Of a stretch of 64,000 bases of DNA, positions 24,679 to 39,300 are shown in pieces; position 1 is the first letter of the stretch, and each line of letters starts with the position of its first letter. The translations under genes were made by a program, and so were the position numbers. The DNA comes from Lytechinus variegatus. Lineage: Eukaryota; Echinodermata; Echinoidea; Temnopleuroida; Toxopneustidae. The DNA lies in NCBI RefSeq assembly GCF_018143015.1, contig NC_054743.1, positions 37,838,922 to 37,902,921 on the forward strand. The letters run 5' to 3'. Under the pieces are notes generated by a model. It ran no database searches and was not told the origin of the DNA. It worked only from the letters and a program-made list of their open reading frames with translations.

Positions 24679-26397
24679 CTGGTAAAGAAAAATTTATGAA
24701 GGAATCAGTTCAGAATGACCAGTGTCCTAGTATATCCTCATGCATTTAACATTTTTTTTTAGGCCTAGAAACAAACTTTACTCATTGCATGCAGATTATG
24801 TCGATAGGTGACAGAATCGGAAATTATTCCGTCTTTATCTTAATGTGTCCTTAAATTTTTGTCATACCCCCTCTCTCTCTATCACCCTCACGCACACACC
24901 CTTACACACCGTGAAATGCTAAATGAAAACACACTCCTCTCCCTCGCGCGCTATCGCTCTCTTCCTCTCTCTCACATACACACACACATTCACATACACA
25001 CAGACTTCTCTTTAACATTTTTTTCCCAACATACCTTTTCCCCAACATGTTCTTATAAACACACACGCACCGTAACCCACACTCACAATCTACCTAACAT
25101 TGTCCGTTATTCAGTATCTTCATTATCTACATAGCTGTACATTTGTTTTCTGCCATCTTATCTTCTATGTTCTCTGGACCGCCCAACATCGCTTAACATT
25201 TTTTTTAAAGCGGAATAGCGGAACAGGTAGAAATATCAGTTTCGATTCCGGTTCACGCACCGTAATGGCTCCGCCAAGCGCTCTCCTGAGAGGATAACAC
25301 TACACAATAACAATAATAACGATAGAAAATAATGTCTATCATTATTTGTGTAGCCTAGAATAAGCGGAACATCCCCGATGCCTTTCAGAAACTATATAAT
25401 TCTATCCCTTTTTCAAAAAATATTTTGATAAATCAACTCACCTCTGCATCATGACTGATCGCTAACGCCCTCTTGAGTTGTTTTCTTCCGCCAGTCAGCC
25501 GTCGAAGCCATTTCCTCAGTTTGACCTCGTTCAAGAGAAACTTCTTCCTTCGAGATACTGATCTCCTCCAGAGCCACAGAGGGAACTTGGACTGATTCTC
25601 CAGTGCCATACTAGCCTAGAAAGAGTAGGTGATAGCCATATCGTTGTTTAACGTGTTTAGGAGGGAGGAAAATATAATGCATTATAAACACAATGACTGA
25701 AGCACTCTCGATTGTTATTTGAATGTTTGCAACCAACCATACCTTGTAAGGAATGTTTGTTACAGTGAACAAAAATAAGATTTACTTCTTAAAAAAAACC
25801 CATCTTACTCTGTGGTTCTGTTGTTAGCTAGTTCGTACAACATAAATTAAACGAAAGACATCGTGATAATAGGCAGACATACAAAGATCAACCCTCGTTT
25901 TAACATCTTTCTTCAAGAAACTTTCAGCTTTTAAGGTATGTCACAAATCTTTTCGGTTAGATGCTTCATATTTGTAAAGTAATACATTCAACGTGTGTAA
26001 TTCTGGGTTCATTTCTACGAAGTCATTGAAGGTCTCAAGCAGAATGAAGCACAGGTTTTACATGTTGGTACGTAGTTACCTGCATGGTAAGACTGTGCAG
26101 ATTTGCCTTTTCCTGGATTGCCTGGATGTCATCAACGGCCAAACCAACCTGGACAAGGGTAATTGAGAAGGAGGAGGGAGGTTAGATGGAGTTTAGATGA
26201 AAAAAGGCATTGTTGTCGTCACAAGGGATGAACAGTGAAAATTATAACATTTGTTTACTTAGATACAATTTTCTCAATTAATAATTTGATATCATGTTAT
26301 GTAATTTGATAAAAATTATTTCGTGATTTCTAATAATGATTTTATTTTTGTAAACGTGTATGTCTATAAACTCACCACCACCACTACCTATACCACT

Positions 26398-26468
<71 letters not shown>

Positions 26469-29400
26469 CACTACTACTACTACTACCTCTACTATACTAC
26501 TAGTACTACTTCTAAAACTACTACTATTACTACTATTACTACTACTATTACTACTACTACTGTTACTGCTGCTGCTGCAACTACTGCTTCTACTACTATT
26601 ACTACTACTACTACCGTTCACTACTACTGAATCCGCATGCTATTATTACTACTACTACAATTACTGCTGCTGCTGCTGCTGCTACTACTTTAACTACTAC
26701 CCCTCCTCCTACTGCTACTAATCTACTGCTGCTGCTGCTACTACTACTACTATTACTACTACTACAACTACTACTACTGCTGCTGCTGCTGCTAATACTA
26801 CTACAACAACTACATACTACTTGTACTACTCCCCCTCCTCCTACTACTACTACTAATACTACTAATAATGTTCTCACCATCATATTCATCATGAGAATTG
26901 CCATGACGATGAGAAATAACATGAAAAAAAGTTGAGTGAGCCGTCCATAGAAATTTGAATTCATAAAGTAGGCTGCCTCTCCGTCTCCTTCCAGGGTGTT
27001 GGATGTTCCTAGGTAGTCCTGGCCGTAGAATATATTGGCATAATCCAGCTCACCGATCATCATCACGAACGTCTTGGCCAAGGAATCGAAAAAGGAGTGG
27101 AATGGATTCTGTGGAGAAAAACAATGATTTCGAAAACGAGTAAAATAATGTTCATACTATTTTCGAAACACTGGGTGTGTCGTGGTCTAGTGGTTCTGAC
27201 TCTCGCCTTTGAAACAGAGTGTCGTGTTTTCGAATCCATGGCCATGGCGTATTTTCCTTCAACAAGAAATGTATCCACACTGTGCTGCACTCAACCCAGG
27301 TGAGGTGAATAGGGACTCGGCAGGAGTAATTCCTTGCATGCACTGAGCTCCGGTGATGGTAGCTCGAGTTAAAGCCGGGTAATAATAGCAGCGCTTTGTA
27401 TCCTCTGACAAAAAGCGCTTTATAAATCCAGTTATTATTATTATTAACATGGCAAGGTTTGATATATACATAATTTTACCATGGTATTGTAATTTTTTCT
27501 CCTTTCTTCTTATTGAAATGTGATCTGTTTGAAAATTCTTATGAGGAGACAAGCATGCCAACTTTCGCCCATTTGACTTGCGTAATATGCAATTTATTTG
27601 TGAGATAGGTACCACTATTGAATTGAGTGCTCTTCAATAATAGGGAGAGAGCAAATAAATCGAGCCAAAATATCAACATGATGATAAGCTATCATAAGTT
27701 TGGCAATGAAATCATTAAAAACTTAACGGACTTAGATGAAAAATGTGATAAAACCAGTAATGCACTGATTTTGATCAACGAATGCAAGTTTACAATTTTT
27801 TGGGAAGTTTCCAGCATCCACCCCCCCTCCCCTAAAAAAAAAACACATGGTTATGCCAGAGGCCAGTTTACAAATACAACCCTAGGTAATGTGACTGTGT
27901 AATATCAAAAGGGATAAACAAACTTTCCCATTGTCAGTAACAATCTTACACTGAATAAATACGTAATCTCTTTTTTTTCATGTTTTTTTTTGCTCAAGTT
28001 AATGAGAGTTTGAAAAATATTTACTTAAAAACACACATAATACGTAAATTTGTGAAAATGCCACAAGTTAACCACAGTGACTGCGATAAATTGTATTCTT
28101 TCTAATAGTAGAATATTAATGACTAAAAATCTAATTCAAATACTAATTCAATGGACATGTGAAATAAAGACGGTAATATCTTCATCCAAGACTCATATGT
28201 TATATATACAATATTATATTATATTTTTTACCTGATTCAGAAGAAGAGCGTAGAATGCGATACCGAAGGCCATGACGAACAGAAAGAGAATGAAACTGAA
28301 TCGGAGAAAAGTCTTGAAGATGTCTAGAAGATTTAAAGGAGGGAGAGTAGTATGTGACATTATTATTCATTATCAATAATCTGTTTTTCAAAATAATAAA
28401 ACTACAATACCACAAAAGGAATTGAGCCGAAATCAATTGAAATAATAGAATTCAATCACAATAACAGGTTCATCCATATATACTGAACATCTAAACTGCG
28501 GGACTTTCTCCGCATTCCTGACAAGGGCCCTGTACCACAAAGTTTAGCGTTTGAACGTAGGACTGATTTCGACGATTGATCGCCCTGATTAATGTGTATG
28601 ATCAACCGTAAGAATCAGCCCCAGCCGACAAATGTGCTTTCATGTAAACGGGTCGCAGATGCAATTAAGTTGACAAAGTAAGGCGTTGAGATGAATGCAC
28701 TTTTGTGTGCTTGTTCGGGTTATTTATTTCCTATTGGTGTGTGGGCGTGTATGTTGCGAAGAGAGAAGGAGATGGTGGGTGTGGGTGAAGGCGTGTGTGA
28801 GTGTGTTGGTGGGTTTTGTTGTTTCATTTTGAGTTAAACATTTTCATGAGAAAGACTAGACAAAGAAAATTGTTTTGATGGGGTGCGTGCATGCATGGGT
28901 GCGTATGTCTGTTTCAGCGGGTGTCGAGGTGTGTGTGTGAGGGTGAGATTGTGTATGTGTGCGAAGAGGATGTGACTGTACATATGTGTGTGTGTGTCTG
29001 TGAGTATGTAAGGGTGAGGGTGGGCATGGAGATGTGTGTATGAGTACGTGTGTGGGGTCGATGTAAGGGTGTTTGTGTGTGTTTGTTTTGTCGGAGGGTA
29101 TGCCATCTTACCTATGAACATGATAACATAGATCCCGAGTTTGGAGTTACACCTTATAAAGAGGAGGAGATTGATCCATCCCAGGAAGCCTGCTGCGGCA
29201 CCTATCGGCCACTGCCAATGCTGTGGGGGGGGGGGCGATATAAAGGATTGGTTAAAGGTATTGTTTAACTTTGTGAGCATCCGATTTAAAAAAATTCTCA
29301 AACCAAGATGAAACATGTGTACAAGTGCATGTATTGGAACTAATAAACCCTGAAAACAATCATTATTCAGAATGAAAAGCTGAAACTATACAAGGCAAAT

Positions 29401-30305
29401 CCCGATTTTGTAAATAGGCATCTTATAGACGCCTAAATAGTACAAATAAGTGTATGAGATGAAATTAAGATGGTGTTTCCGGTCACTTTATACTTCAACT
29501 TTTTGAAGCACTAAATAATTATTTTCGAACGCAATTTTTTCTGGGCTTCATTATCAGATTATTGTAACATATCACAGACACAAGTGACAAGAGTGACCTC
29601 CTAGCTCAGAATTTTTAAAAGTCAAACCAATGTTAACCAATCACTTCAATATTATGATGCTATACAGGATATCTTAATGGCCAAGTCCACATCGAAAAGG
29701 TGGTTTTGAGCAATTACATGATTATAAACAACCTATAGCATTGAACATTTCATAACAATCGGATGCTTAATAAAAAGGTGGAATTTTCAAGTTTCGCTTA
29801 TTTTTCGAAACACATTTATACGCATATTTTGGGCCCACTCAACAGCCCCCCCCCCCCCCTCTTCTGCCCATCCGATTTCTATATGCAAAAAGAATGGGGA
29901 CAGGGAAAATCAATGTTGCTACATCGTCCGTAATTAGGATGCTGTTATAAATCCATATTCTATAACAAAAGATGTTGGGCATATAATCAAATCAATTGAT
30001 AAAAAGTTAGATCTATATAAATGAGTGAAGTTATGGAGAATCTGGGGGTGTATCTATATTCACCTTTTTTATTCTTCCATTGGCCACGTAGTCGATATGA
30101 CTGAAAGGCACTGAGAATATGATGGCGAATATGTAAAGAAATAACTCCATGATATTTCCTCCATCCCGGAAATATGAGAACCTCTGAACGAACATCTGTC
30201 CTAACTGTAACAAGAATTGAAACAAAGAAGGATATACTCAAATTACTCAAGGTACGACAGGCAACTACGACATTATAATGAGCAAGATAATGATAGTGAC
30301 AGTGA

Positions 30306-30344
<39 letters not shown>

Positions 30345-33300
30345 TGGTGGTAATCGTGGTGGTGGTGGTGACAGTTACATTGGTACAAGGATAAAACACT
30401 TTCCTCGCCGATTCAAATTTTCAACGATGTGCTTTAATGAATTTCTGACTTTCCGAACAATTTTCCTTTTAGATTTCTGAGGGTTTTTTTTTCAATCAAT
30501 CAACCCACCTCTCTCAGAATATTCATGATCGACAGAATCATGATTGCGGTCGGGCCAAAGACATCAAAAAGAAGGATGACTGCAGATGGAACATCTTCAA
30601 TCCATAGCTGCTCCCCGTTTCCAAACCATGTAATTGCATCTGGATCGACAGAATGGTTGACAGATCGGACATAGTAATCGGGTGGAATTACGACGATGTA
30701 TCCGGTCAGCATTGCAAGAAACGTGATGTATATCAGGAAACCCGCGTAGAAGATGTAACGACCGAACGATGTCCACTTGTGCTCGAGGAATGTCGTAACG
30801 AGGGGGTGGTCTAAAAGCTCCACACGAGTGGACGAAATCTGAAACGGAGATAGGTATTATAATGGTTTATATATTAATGCATGTATATTCATTTGAGGTA
30901 AGACAATCATGTGAGAGATAAAGCGGATAAGCTTCGTGATGAATGCATTATAGAAAGCTTGGTCGAAGTGAGATTGAAGTTAACTTCTTAAACTGGCTAT
31001 CATGATCATGAACAAGATCATTGTTATGAGGAGAAAGGCATTCACGGGTATATAGCGGAAGCAGGGACTGGGACCATTTTTTCTAATAAACGTACAGAAA
31101 TTGCAAACCTAATATCTCATTGTTTTATGTATGTTCAGCAGCCCCTCCCCTTTTAAACTTGTTCCGAAGCCCCTGATACGTATTATATTGCCAGCTTGGA
31201 AACGAGAACATGACAGCAAGTTAGACTATATTATTAATCTTATGATTTTGTAAATGTTAAAAATGATACCAAACAGGCCCTAATCCTTATTATATCCAAG
31301 ATGTTGGAAGTAAAAAAAAAAGACATGGAAGAATCGATGTACTGCACAAATATTCAAACGTTGTAATACCATAGAGCTATTAGCTCCATGGTAATACCAT
31401 GGATGACCTATCATTATTTTTTTAAACAAGTGCACACTTAGTTACCAATAATGCATATAACATTTCCATTTATTTGAAATGAGGATAAAAGAGCATTCTA
31501 GATTAAATGCCTAGCTCACGGGCACAGGTGCCGCGGCCGGGGATCGAACCCCTGACTTTCCATGTACAGCCAGGCGCCTTAGACCACTCGGTCACGGCAC
31601 CTTGCTATTATTGGTGGTGGCTATTAGATATCCGTTATGATCGTTAGTATACTAGGTATATTAGAATTCTTGCACTGGGAACCTTTTTTAGTGCTCTTAT
31701 TTTTAAATAGCGAAAATGACATAATTTCTTACCAACGACAACCCGCCCTCTTTCAGGGGGTTTTTGCCAAACAAAACGGAATACATCTCCGTTCCCATGC
31801 CCCCCCACGCCCTTGTTTTATGAAATACTATTTCCACCTTTGACTGAACTTACCATCAACTGAACAGGGTGGTTATCATTTCTTTCCACTGCGTCTCGAA
31901 TGAAAGGAGTAGAGGATTTGAGTAAATGATCTTTTTCGTCATACTGTACATTGATGTCGGATGGAAGTCTAGTCGATACCCTCTTGTACATCCGATTCAA
32001 GAAGGCATGTAATACCCCGCCGCCAGCATCGGGCTCGTCATCTGAGGTAAGGGAAATTACAGTGGTGAAGACTATGATGACAGACATAATTGTAATGACG
32101 ATAGTGGTGCCTTTGAAAAAGTAGTGCTTCTTCACTAATGATTAAAAATTATCGTTATTCTATACCCTGTTATGTCCTGCACTCAACCCAGGTGAGGTAA
32201 ATGGGTACCTGGCAGGAATTTATTCCTTGAAACGCAGCGCGCGTAACAGCTGCACTGCTAAAGCCAGGGTGATTATGCTGCATATACTGTAGAGCGCTTA
32301 GAAACTTCTCACAGAGTAAGTAAGTATTAAGCGCTATATAAGCAAGTATAATTATTATTATTATGTTATTTCCATTACAATTCGTGGGTTGCTTGACCCT
32401 ATTCATAATTATTATAAGGTATCAATTTTATATTATCAAGAAACTTTACCTCTGAAATTCTTTCCTTGCCTCTAACATCTATTACACTTGTTGGATAGCT
32501 TGAACATTATTCATAAGTGAGGGTATTAATATGCATGAAATTACTATGAATTTTCCCTCCGAGGTTTTTTCGTGTCGAATATTATACGTTGTAACAAGAA
32601 CACGTTAACATAGTTAATATGCACAATAACTGTTCATGTAACATAATTATGTTATAACAAGATTAGAATAACAGGCACCTAATTATAAGCTATCAGTTTT
32701 TACCTAAATCTTTTACAACACAACATCTAACTTTCGAAGAAGCACGAGCAAAAGGTACATACCCACCGGCCGCATCCACCGTGAAAACGAGTCTTCCAGA
32801 AGTTCATAGTAAAATTCTATATGGACGTCTTTATCTCGAATTTTTGTCCCCCCTGTGACTGTAATGCACCGGTCCAGTATCATCCTGGCAACATCTAAAC
32901 GGTACGAGAAACAAGGGGTTTGATAGGTCAATCTCCTTCGACAAAGGTATACTATTGGTTTAAAGTCGCACAGCGGACGGAGAGGGTGACGTGTTACGCC
33001 ATTGGTTGAATCTTACCTGGCATCGAGCAAATCAGCTTCCGCATCGGCGTTGTGCGGTACCCAGTCTCTTCATCCAGACTCGATACTGACATCACCTCCA
33101 GCCATCTGTCGTGAGTTATGATCATCTTGGCGATTGTCCTAGAATGAGCATTATTAAAAGTATGGTAATGGTAAACAGAAAATCACGATTCTAAATCAGG
33201 TCATTGACCTCTTACCATGCTAACAGACTTAAGTGATAATAATTGTCATCTCACACAGTTGTCAAAGGGTAAGACCACCTTTAATCAATTACCAAAAGGT

Positions 33301-36300
33301 TGGAACTTTTGTTACATTCACACTAATAAAGATGATTCTAAACCGAGACCGATAGTATGTCATAGGTAATAACGTAATATTTTTTTGTGATCTGGTCCCT
33401 TCTTACAAAGACTGATCCAATCTATCTCATTTCTATTGCGATCCATCATTTTCATATTTGTTTTGTTGTTTGTCGGAAATTCGCACACTGAATTGCCAAG
33501 ACAACATTGAATGTTCGTAGATCTTTCTCGGAACTTTTTTAAACAAACGTGCATTTTTATTTGTTGTATTGCTGGCTTTCCATAGTTTTGGTTGATCAGA
33601 TCAATCGTAAAACGCCATGAATATGGGAGATTTCGGTTATATCTTACTCGTGGTCGTTGTCGATTGCGTGATCGAGGCAATTCAGTCCCTTGGCGTCTTG
33701 TATTGTGACGTCGGCTGGTTTGGTTACGGTTCCAGCTCCCTTGCCGTTGATGAGCAGGTCGACCATGTTGATATTGCCGTCTCTACAGGCATGGTGGAGG
33801 GGTGTCATCTAAAAAAAAAATAGAAAGTGCAGGAAGAAGGAATGAATATATTTATTGATTTTTTTTTCTTAAAACTTGTATAAAAATCATTAAAATGTCT
33901 ATAAAATAAAGGCAAGGACAAAGTCCGTTCGTCACCGTTAAAAAACTTCTTTATTGGACACCAAATGTAACTGGGTAAAACGATAATAGGATAATTCAGG
34001 TTAGGGGCCGTGAAATGGTTCAGTCAAAAGTTGGGGGCTAATTACGCAAAAGATTATAATCATATTGTATTCTTACACAGTTGGAGCTAAAGCCTCAAAC
34101 TCGACTACCACTAGAAATTGGCATTGATCGTGCTCTATTACTTTCACCATATTCTCAAGTTACAATTCCCTACCGATTGGTTGTCCGTCTGGTCGATATT
34201 TGCCAGAGAGTCGAGCAAAACATGAGCTGTTCTCGTCCAGCCACGGGCAGCTACGTAATGGAGAGGTGCCAGACCACCTAGATCTTCACCATTCCTGAAT
34301 AATCAATAAAAAGGAAAGTTAGTATATAGATAATGGTCTTTTAGATCCGTCTCTTTGGTCTATGATCGGGTATTGTATCATTCTTCTTATGCCTCTGTAA
34401 AACGGGTCCCTCAACACAAATGTTAGCGATTAATACAGTGTAGTATGCTTGAATTCCTTGAATGATTGTACAATAGCCATGCAATCAGTCGTCGAAAATG
34501 TTTTCCGATGACTTCTTCGAGATGGAGTAGTGATAAATATGTAATGTAATTGCGTATGGATTTGTTGAAGGAATTTAAGAAGTTTGGTTAAGAAACAAAT
34601 TTGTATTGCAAAGTTCTCTTCATTATCGAAGTTCCTTATTTCAGGAGCGTGTCGTTTTTCTGACTATTCTCGTGTAATCGGGAAAATGTGCTCTCTTTCA
34701 GAATAATCAGACAAAATAATGAATACTTGAACTTCATAACTGACGGAAATCGCATGTTTCTATCCTGAATTATGATAATCCCTTTTCAACGATTATGAGA
34801 AGATGGAGAAAAACTTGAAATGTTTCATACTTGGCATTGACTTGGGCCTTGGCTAGAATAAGTTCCCTGGCGATGTCGTGATGCCCGCCCTCTGCAGCGT
34901 AATGAAGAGGTGTGTTTCCGAGCTCATCACGATGGTCCACAACAGCCCTGTTCCAACGTACCAATACGTGTACAGTTCTGCAGCAAAACATACGGGGTTA
35001 CAGTCTAGTTATCGAAGTTATCAATACTTAATACTTATTAATCTCAAAACAAGGAAGGACCAGAATCCATGTTTTTATGTCTTTATCACGACTTTTATCA
35101 TAAACTCCATGGCATAACCAATGTATAAAATATGCTCACATTGTCTCAAGCGATTCAAAAACGAAGAGATAGTTGTTTCAAGGTTAAGTAGTTTATTTTT
35201 GAGCTATTCTGGTGATGTTTCACAGGGCTGTTCGTAAGTTAGTCATGACTTCACGGACGACTAGTGATCCTTTCTTGAGGTTAAATAATAAATCTCCATA
35301 TGGTTGAAAGGTTCCAGTGGTGCGTAAATTCGTGCACAGAGCAGCTTCAAAAAACCACCTAGGGATCGGGATTATTGTATGATAGTACACGATGTAGTTT
35401 ATTGAATTGAGGGGAGCGCTCCATCCAAATTTTTGTCCGACAGTCGTCAGATCTGACAACTTTCCCTGATGCTGATTGGCTATGAAGCAGTGTTACTATG
35501 GTGACTGTCGGATAAAATATCTGACAACCTTTTTCATGGAATGCTCCCCTCTAAAAAAACTGAAATGGATTACTTACTCGCCGTGTTTCCTTTTGACTGC
35601 TCCCATGATGAAGTCCATTATCCCCCTATCAGTCATCTCATGAAAACGGAATTCATAATCAAGAATCTGAAAGAGCGAAACGTTTATTAGAGAGCTAATA
35701 AAATTATCAGAGTAAATAAAAAAAATCATTAGAAAAAAAATAACAAAAACATATTTTATTGTTCGAAATAGAATCTGAAATAGGAATGCTCCGAAAATCG
35801 AATCACTGGAATTTCCGTGCTCACAAATCGGATTTTCCAGTCTACAGAAAGCAAGTGTATCATAATATGGTTGAACACTACCTACATGGTGTGTGACTGA
35901 AACAGAGGTCACTGTACTCTGTGTCAGTAACCTACATGTTACTCTCTCTTTGCTCAAAAGCCCCGTCTTACAAAGAGTTACGATTGATCCAATCAATCGT
36001 AACTCTATGGAAATCCATCAGTGTCATTTTTTTCCAGGAAATTTGCAAAATGCCATTTTGTAAACAAAGGCGAACACACCAAATAGTCAAGAAAACAACG
36101 AATTTATGAATATAGGCTACATCGTATCTAGATGTTGAACTTACATGAATTTTAGATGTGGATGTTGCTGGCTCTCCATTGTTGAGGTTGATGAGATCAA
36201 TCGCAATTCTTTGTAAAACGGGCCCTGATCTTAAAAGCAGCCCTGGGACTCGCTTCACAAAAAGTTACAATTAGCCATCATGGCAGTTATCATGAAACCT

Positions 36301-39300
36301 TGATTGTGATTGGCAGCTGAGCCATGTTACCATGGTAGTTGTCAAAATGGCAAATTTGAAATAGTTGTGACTTTTCATGAAACGGGACCCCACGGGACCC
36401 TGCACGTTTAATTACATTCATAAATAACTGTACTATATACAGATATAATCCTTCAGTAAACGCTAATCGACCACCCCCCCCCCCTCACAAAGAGTAGACC
36501 TATATAAGTGGAAAACTCCCCTAACTTCATGAACTTAGCATACATAACTGATGTATGCTAGCTTTTATTTTGTATTTTAGTATATTAATAGACTAATACG
36601 AGTATATTGCGTTTCATCTTCAAAAAATAATCCATACAACAGAAGATCTTATTTTTGTTGTTGTTGTCATAGTTGATGTTTTTATTTTTGTTGATGATGA
36701 CATTTTTTCGTATGAGTGAATACATGATGTAAGTTACCTTTCTGAGTATATCTGCCTTATTGTTGGCTGCTGACCACTGCAGTATGTCCGTAGCTTCATC
36801 AGACTGGCCACCGGACGCACCTGAGATGGACTGCAACAGAGTCATCAAGGTTTCAAAGCTGTTATAGTTCACAGCCACCTGTAGCGGGTTCAGGCCAGCG
36901 CTGTCTACGATGTTTACATCACCGCCACTGGAACATAAAAACAAATCGAAATTCCAAGCATCATACACTGTTAAAAAACCCTGATTTTACTGAAAACCCA
37001 AGATTTTGCAGAAAGCAATAACAGAATCATTTTGTAAATTCATAAAACAGGAATTTTCCCTCAATTTAACATAGCAGCTCTGTTTAAAAAGGGAAAATGG
37101 TGTTTCATTTAAGGAAATTTGTAAGGTTCCATACACCAAATGCAAATTTCCTGTAATTTTACATGATATAATGTAAGATTACAGGTGTTCTCGAGACTCT
37201 GCTGCAGGAACTTCTTTTATTTTAAGGATAAATTTTCTAATAATGTACACAAAACGATACTGCACTTTTGTGCGATCAATAACACGTTAATTCATGTACG
37301 ATATAATATGCTGTTTGGCAATCAACTTTATTTTTCACATAAGTATATTTTCATCCATGCATAGCATGCTACCTTTTTGTGAATAAGTAACTATGTCAAA
37401 TGTAGAGAATCGTTCACATTTTGGTTTGTTGACATTCCTGCTGCGTATGCCCGTACGAGTGGTCTGTTTTACTACAAAGTTCGGCACCTACGAACTTGGG
37501 GTGACGGGACGTATTAATATCAAAATCATTAACATCAAATTTTGTCTTTAAGTTTGTGTTTTTAGCTTTAAATGATAGTATGATATGTGATTTACTATTT
37601 ATGCAAAAGCCTAAATGTAAGACACAGGGTAAGATGACCGTAAAGTGAGGTTGCATTACTTCTTTTTATTAAGAAATAGGTTAATTACAAAATAAAATCA
37701 TATCTTTTCAGCACTTCCCTTTTCGAAGTCCTTTTTCTTTCAATCCCTTGATTGATTGATTCTCCTGATTGATTGATTGATTTTTATTCTCCTGATATTT
37801 TTTTTTCATCACTATACTAGTCCTAAACGATCGCGGTATATATCTGGGTGAGTAACAGGACCCTGTTGTACAAAGAGTTACGATTGTTCCGATCAATCGC
37901 AACTATGGACGGCTGTGATGTATATTCATGCATTCAAAGTTTTCTTGAAACTTCACTGCGCTTCTCTTTGCATAAAAGGACATTGTGCACTTTTTTTCGT
38001 AGAAAAAATTATGACACTGATGGATTTCCATAGAGTTACGATTGATGGGATCAATCGTAACTCTTTGTACAACAGGGCCCAGATGTCAAGATACCACTCA
38101 CTTTTCAACCAGGCAAAGTGCAATACTCTCGTTGTTCTTTTCGCAGGCGAAATGCATCGGCGTTTGGCCGTCGAAATTGACCCTGTTGACCATGGCGCCG
38201 TTATTGATTAGACATTCGACGATGTCTTGGTACCCGGCTGCGGCGGCCACGTGAAGGAGGGTGTCGTCGTTGTCCCGACTGGCGAAATTGACCAGCTTCT
38301 CAATGTCCAGGCCATTCGTCTGAGGCATGCTGGTGGAAACTGATTTCAAAGGGGATGAGAATTGCATGTAAGTGAGGAAATATTTCTTAGCTGAGAGAGA
38401 TTATTATGAAATTAGATTTCCAGGGTTTTTTCATGAAACTTTTTTGTTTGCATGCACAAGCAGCATGTAGAGCAAAAAAGCTCAGATTTTGCAAACCTCC
38501 ACAAAGTTGCTAAATGCCTACAACGCCCGCTATAACGTGTATGACAGTTGTTTTTCTTTTGTTGCAGTGTTAGGTCCTGTTTGCCTTTATCCCATGTTAT
38601 GTACTATGTAGTAAATAAAGAGAAACCATCGAAAAGTATTTTAAAATCACGATTTGATTTTTAATAGTATATTATCATCACAGCCTCATTTGTCTATTTT
38701 GTATACTGCAAACTGTTTGGACATTATAAATAATATTGTTTTTTTTTCAATCGTTTGAAAGAACACGTACCCAAACCTACTATTAGTAATAGCCGAGGAT
38801 CACAGACCTACATGTATACTATAATTGTAAAATGACAATTTGTCTACTTCTTACACAAGAAGCATTCGACTATAAACCCGTAGCCCTAATACTTGATTAA
38901 CCACTCATCACCAATTAAAATCATAAAAGAATTTAAATTGTTACCGTTGCTGAGAATGGTTTTGAACAGGTCCCTATGTCCGCATCTGATTGCATCGAAA
39001 GAGGAATGACCCCGCGGGAATTCTCATCAAGCATCACCTGGAGCGAGAAATGGGGGGGGGGGGGGGCAGACAGAGAGGGGGTAGACAAAGGAGATTTTTT
39101 TAGAAAGGGTAGTAATACTCAAAATCTTTTGAAATCAACCATTACTGGTCTTCTTTATTAATTTCATTTCATTTCAAAGTGACACTCTAGATCTTGATTC
39201 ACCTTCACACTTATTAGTTTATTATTCATTATTTGAAGAGCTCAGTTGCGAAAGATCCACCCAGGTGAGGTGAATGGGTACCCGGTAGGATTGATTCCTT

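Noticed and set aside
26323..26721. Poly-Thr/Leu frame of 132 residues
   Set aside because: Product of the (ACT)n array in intron 21.
31525..31606. Possible tRNA-Leu or tRNA-Ser gene on the minus strand
   Set aside because: Good A and B boxes, but the same sequence with the same tail recurs at 19.5 kb, so it is a SINE head.
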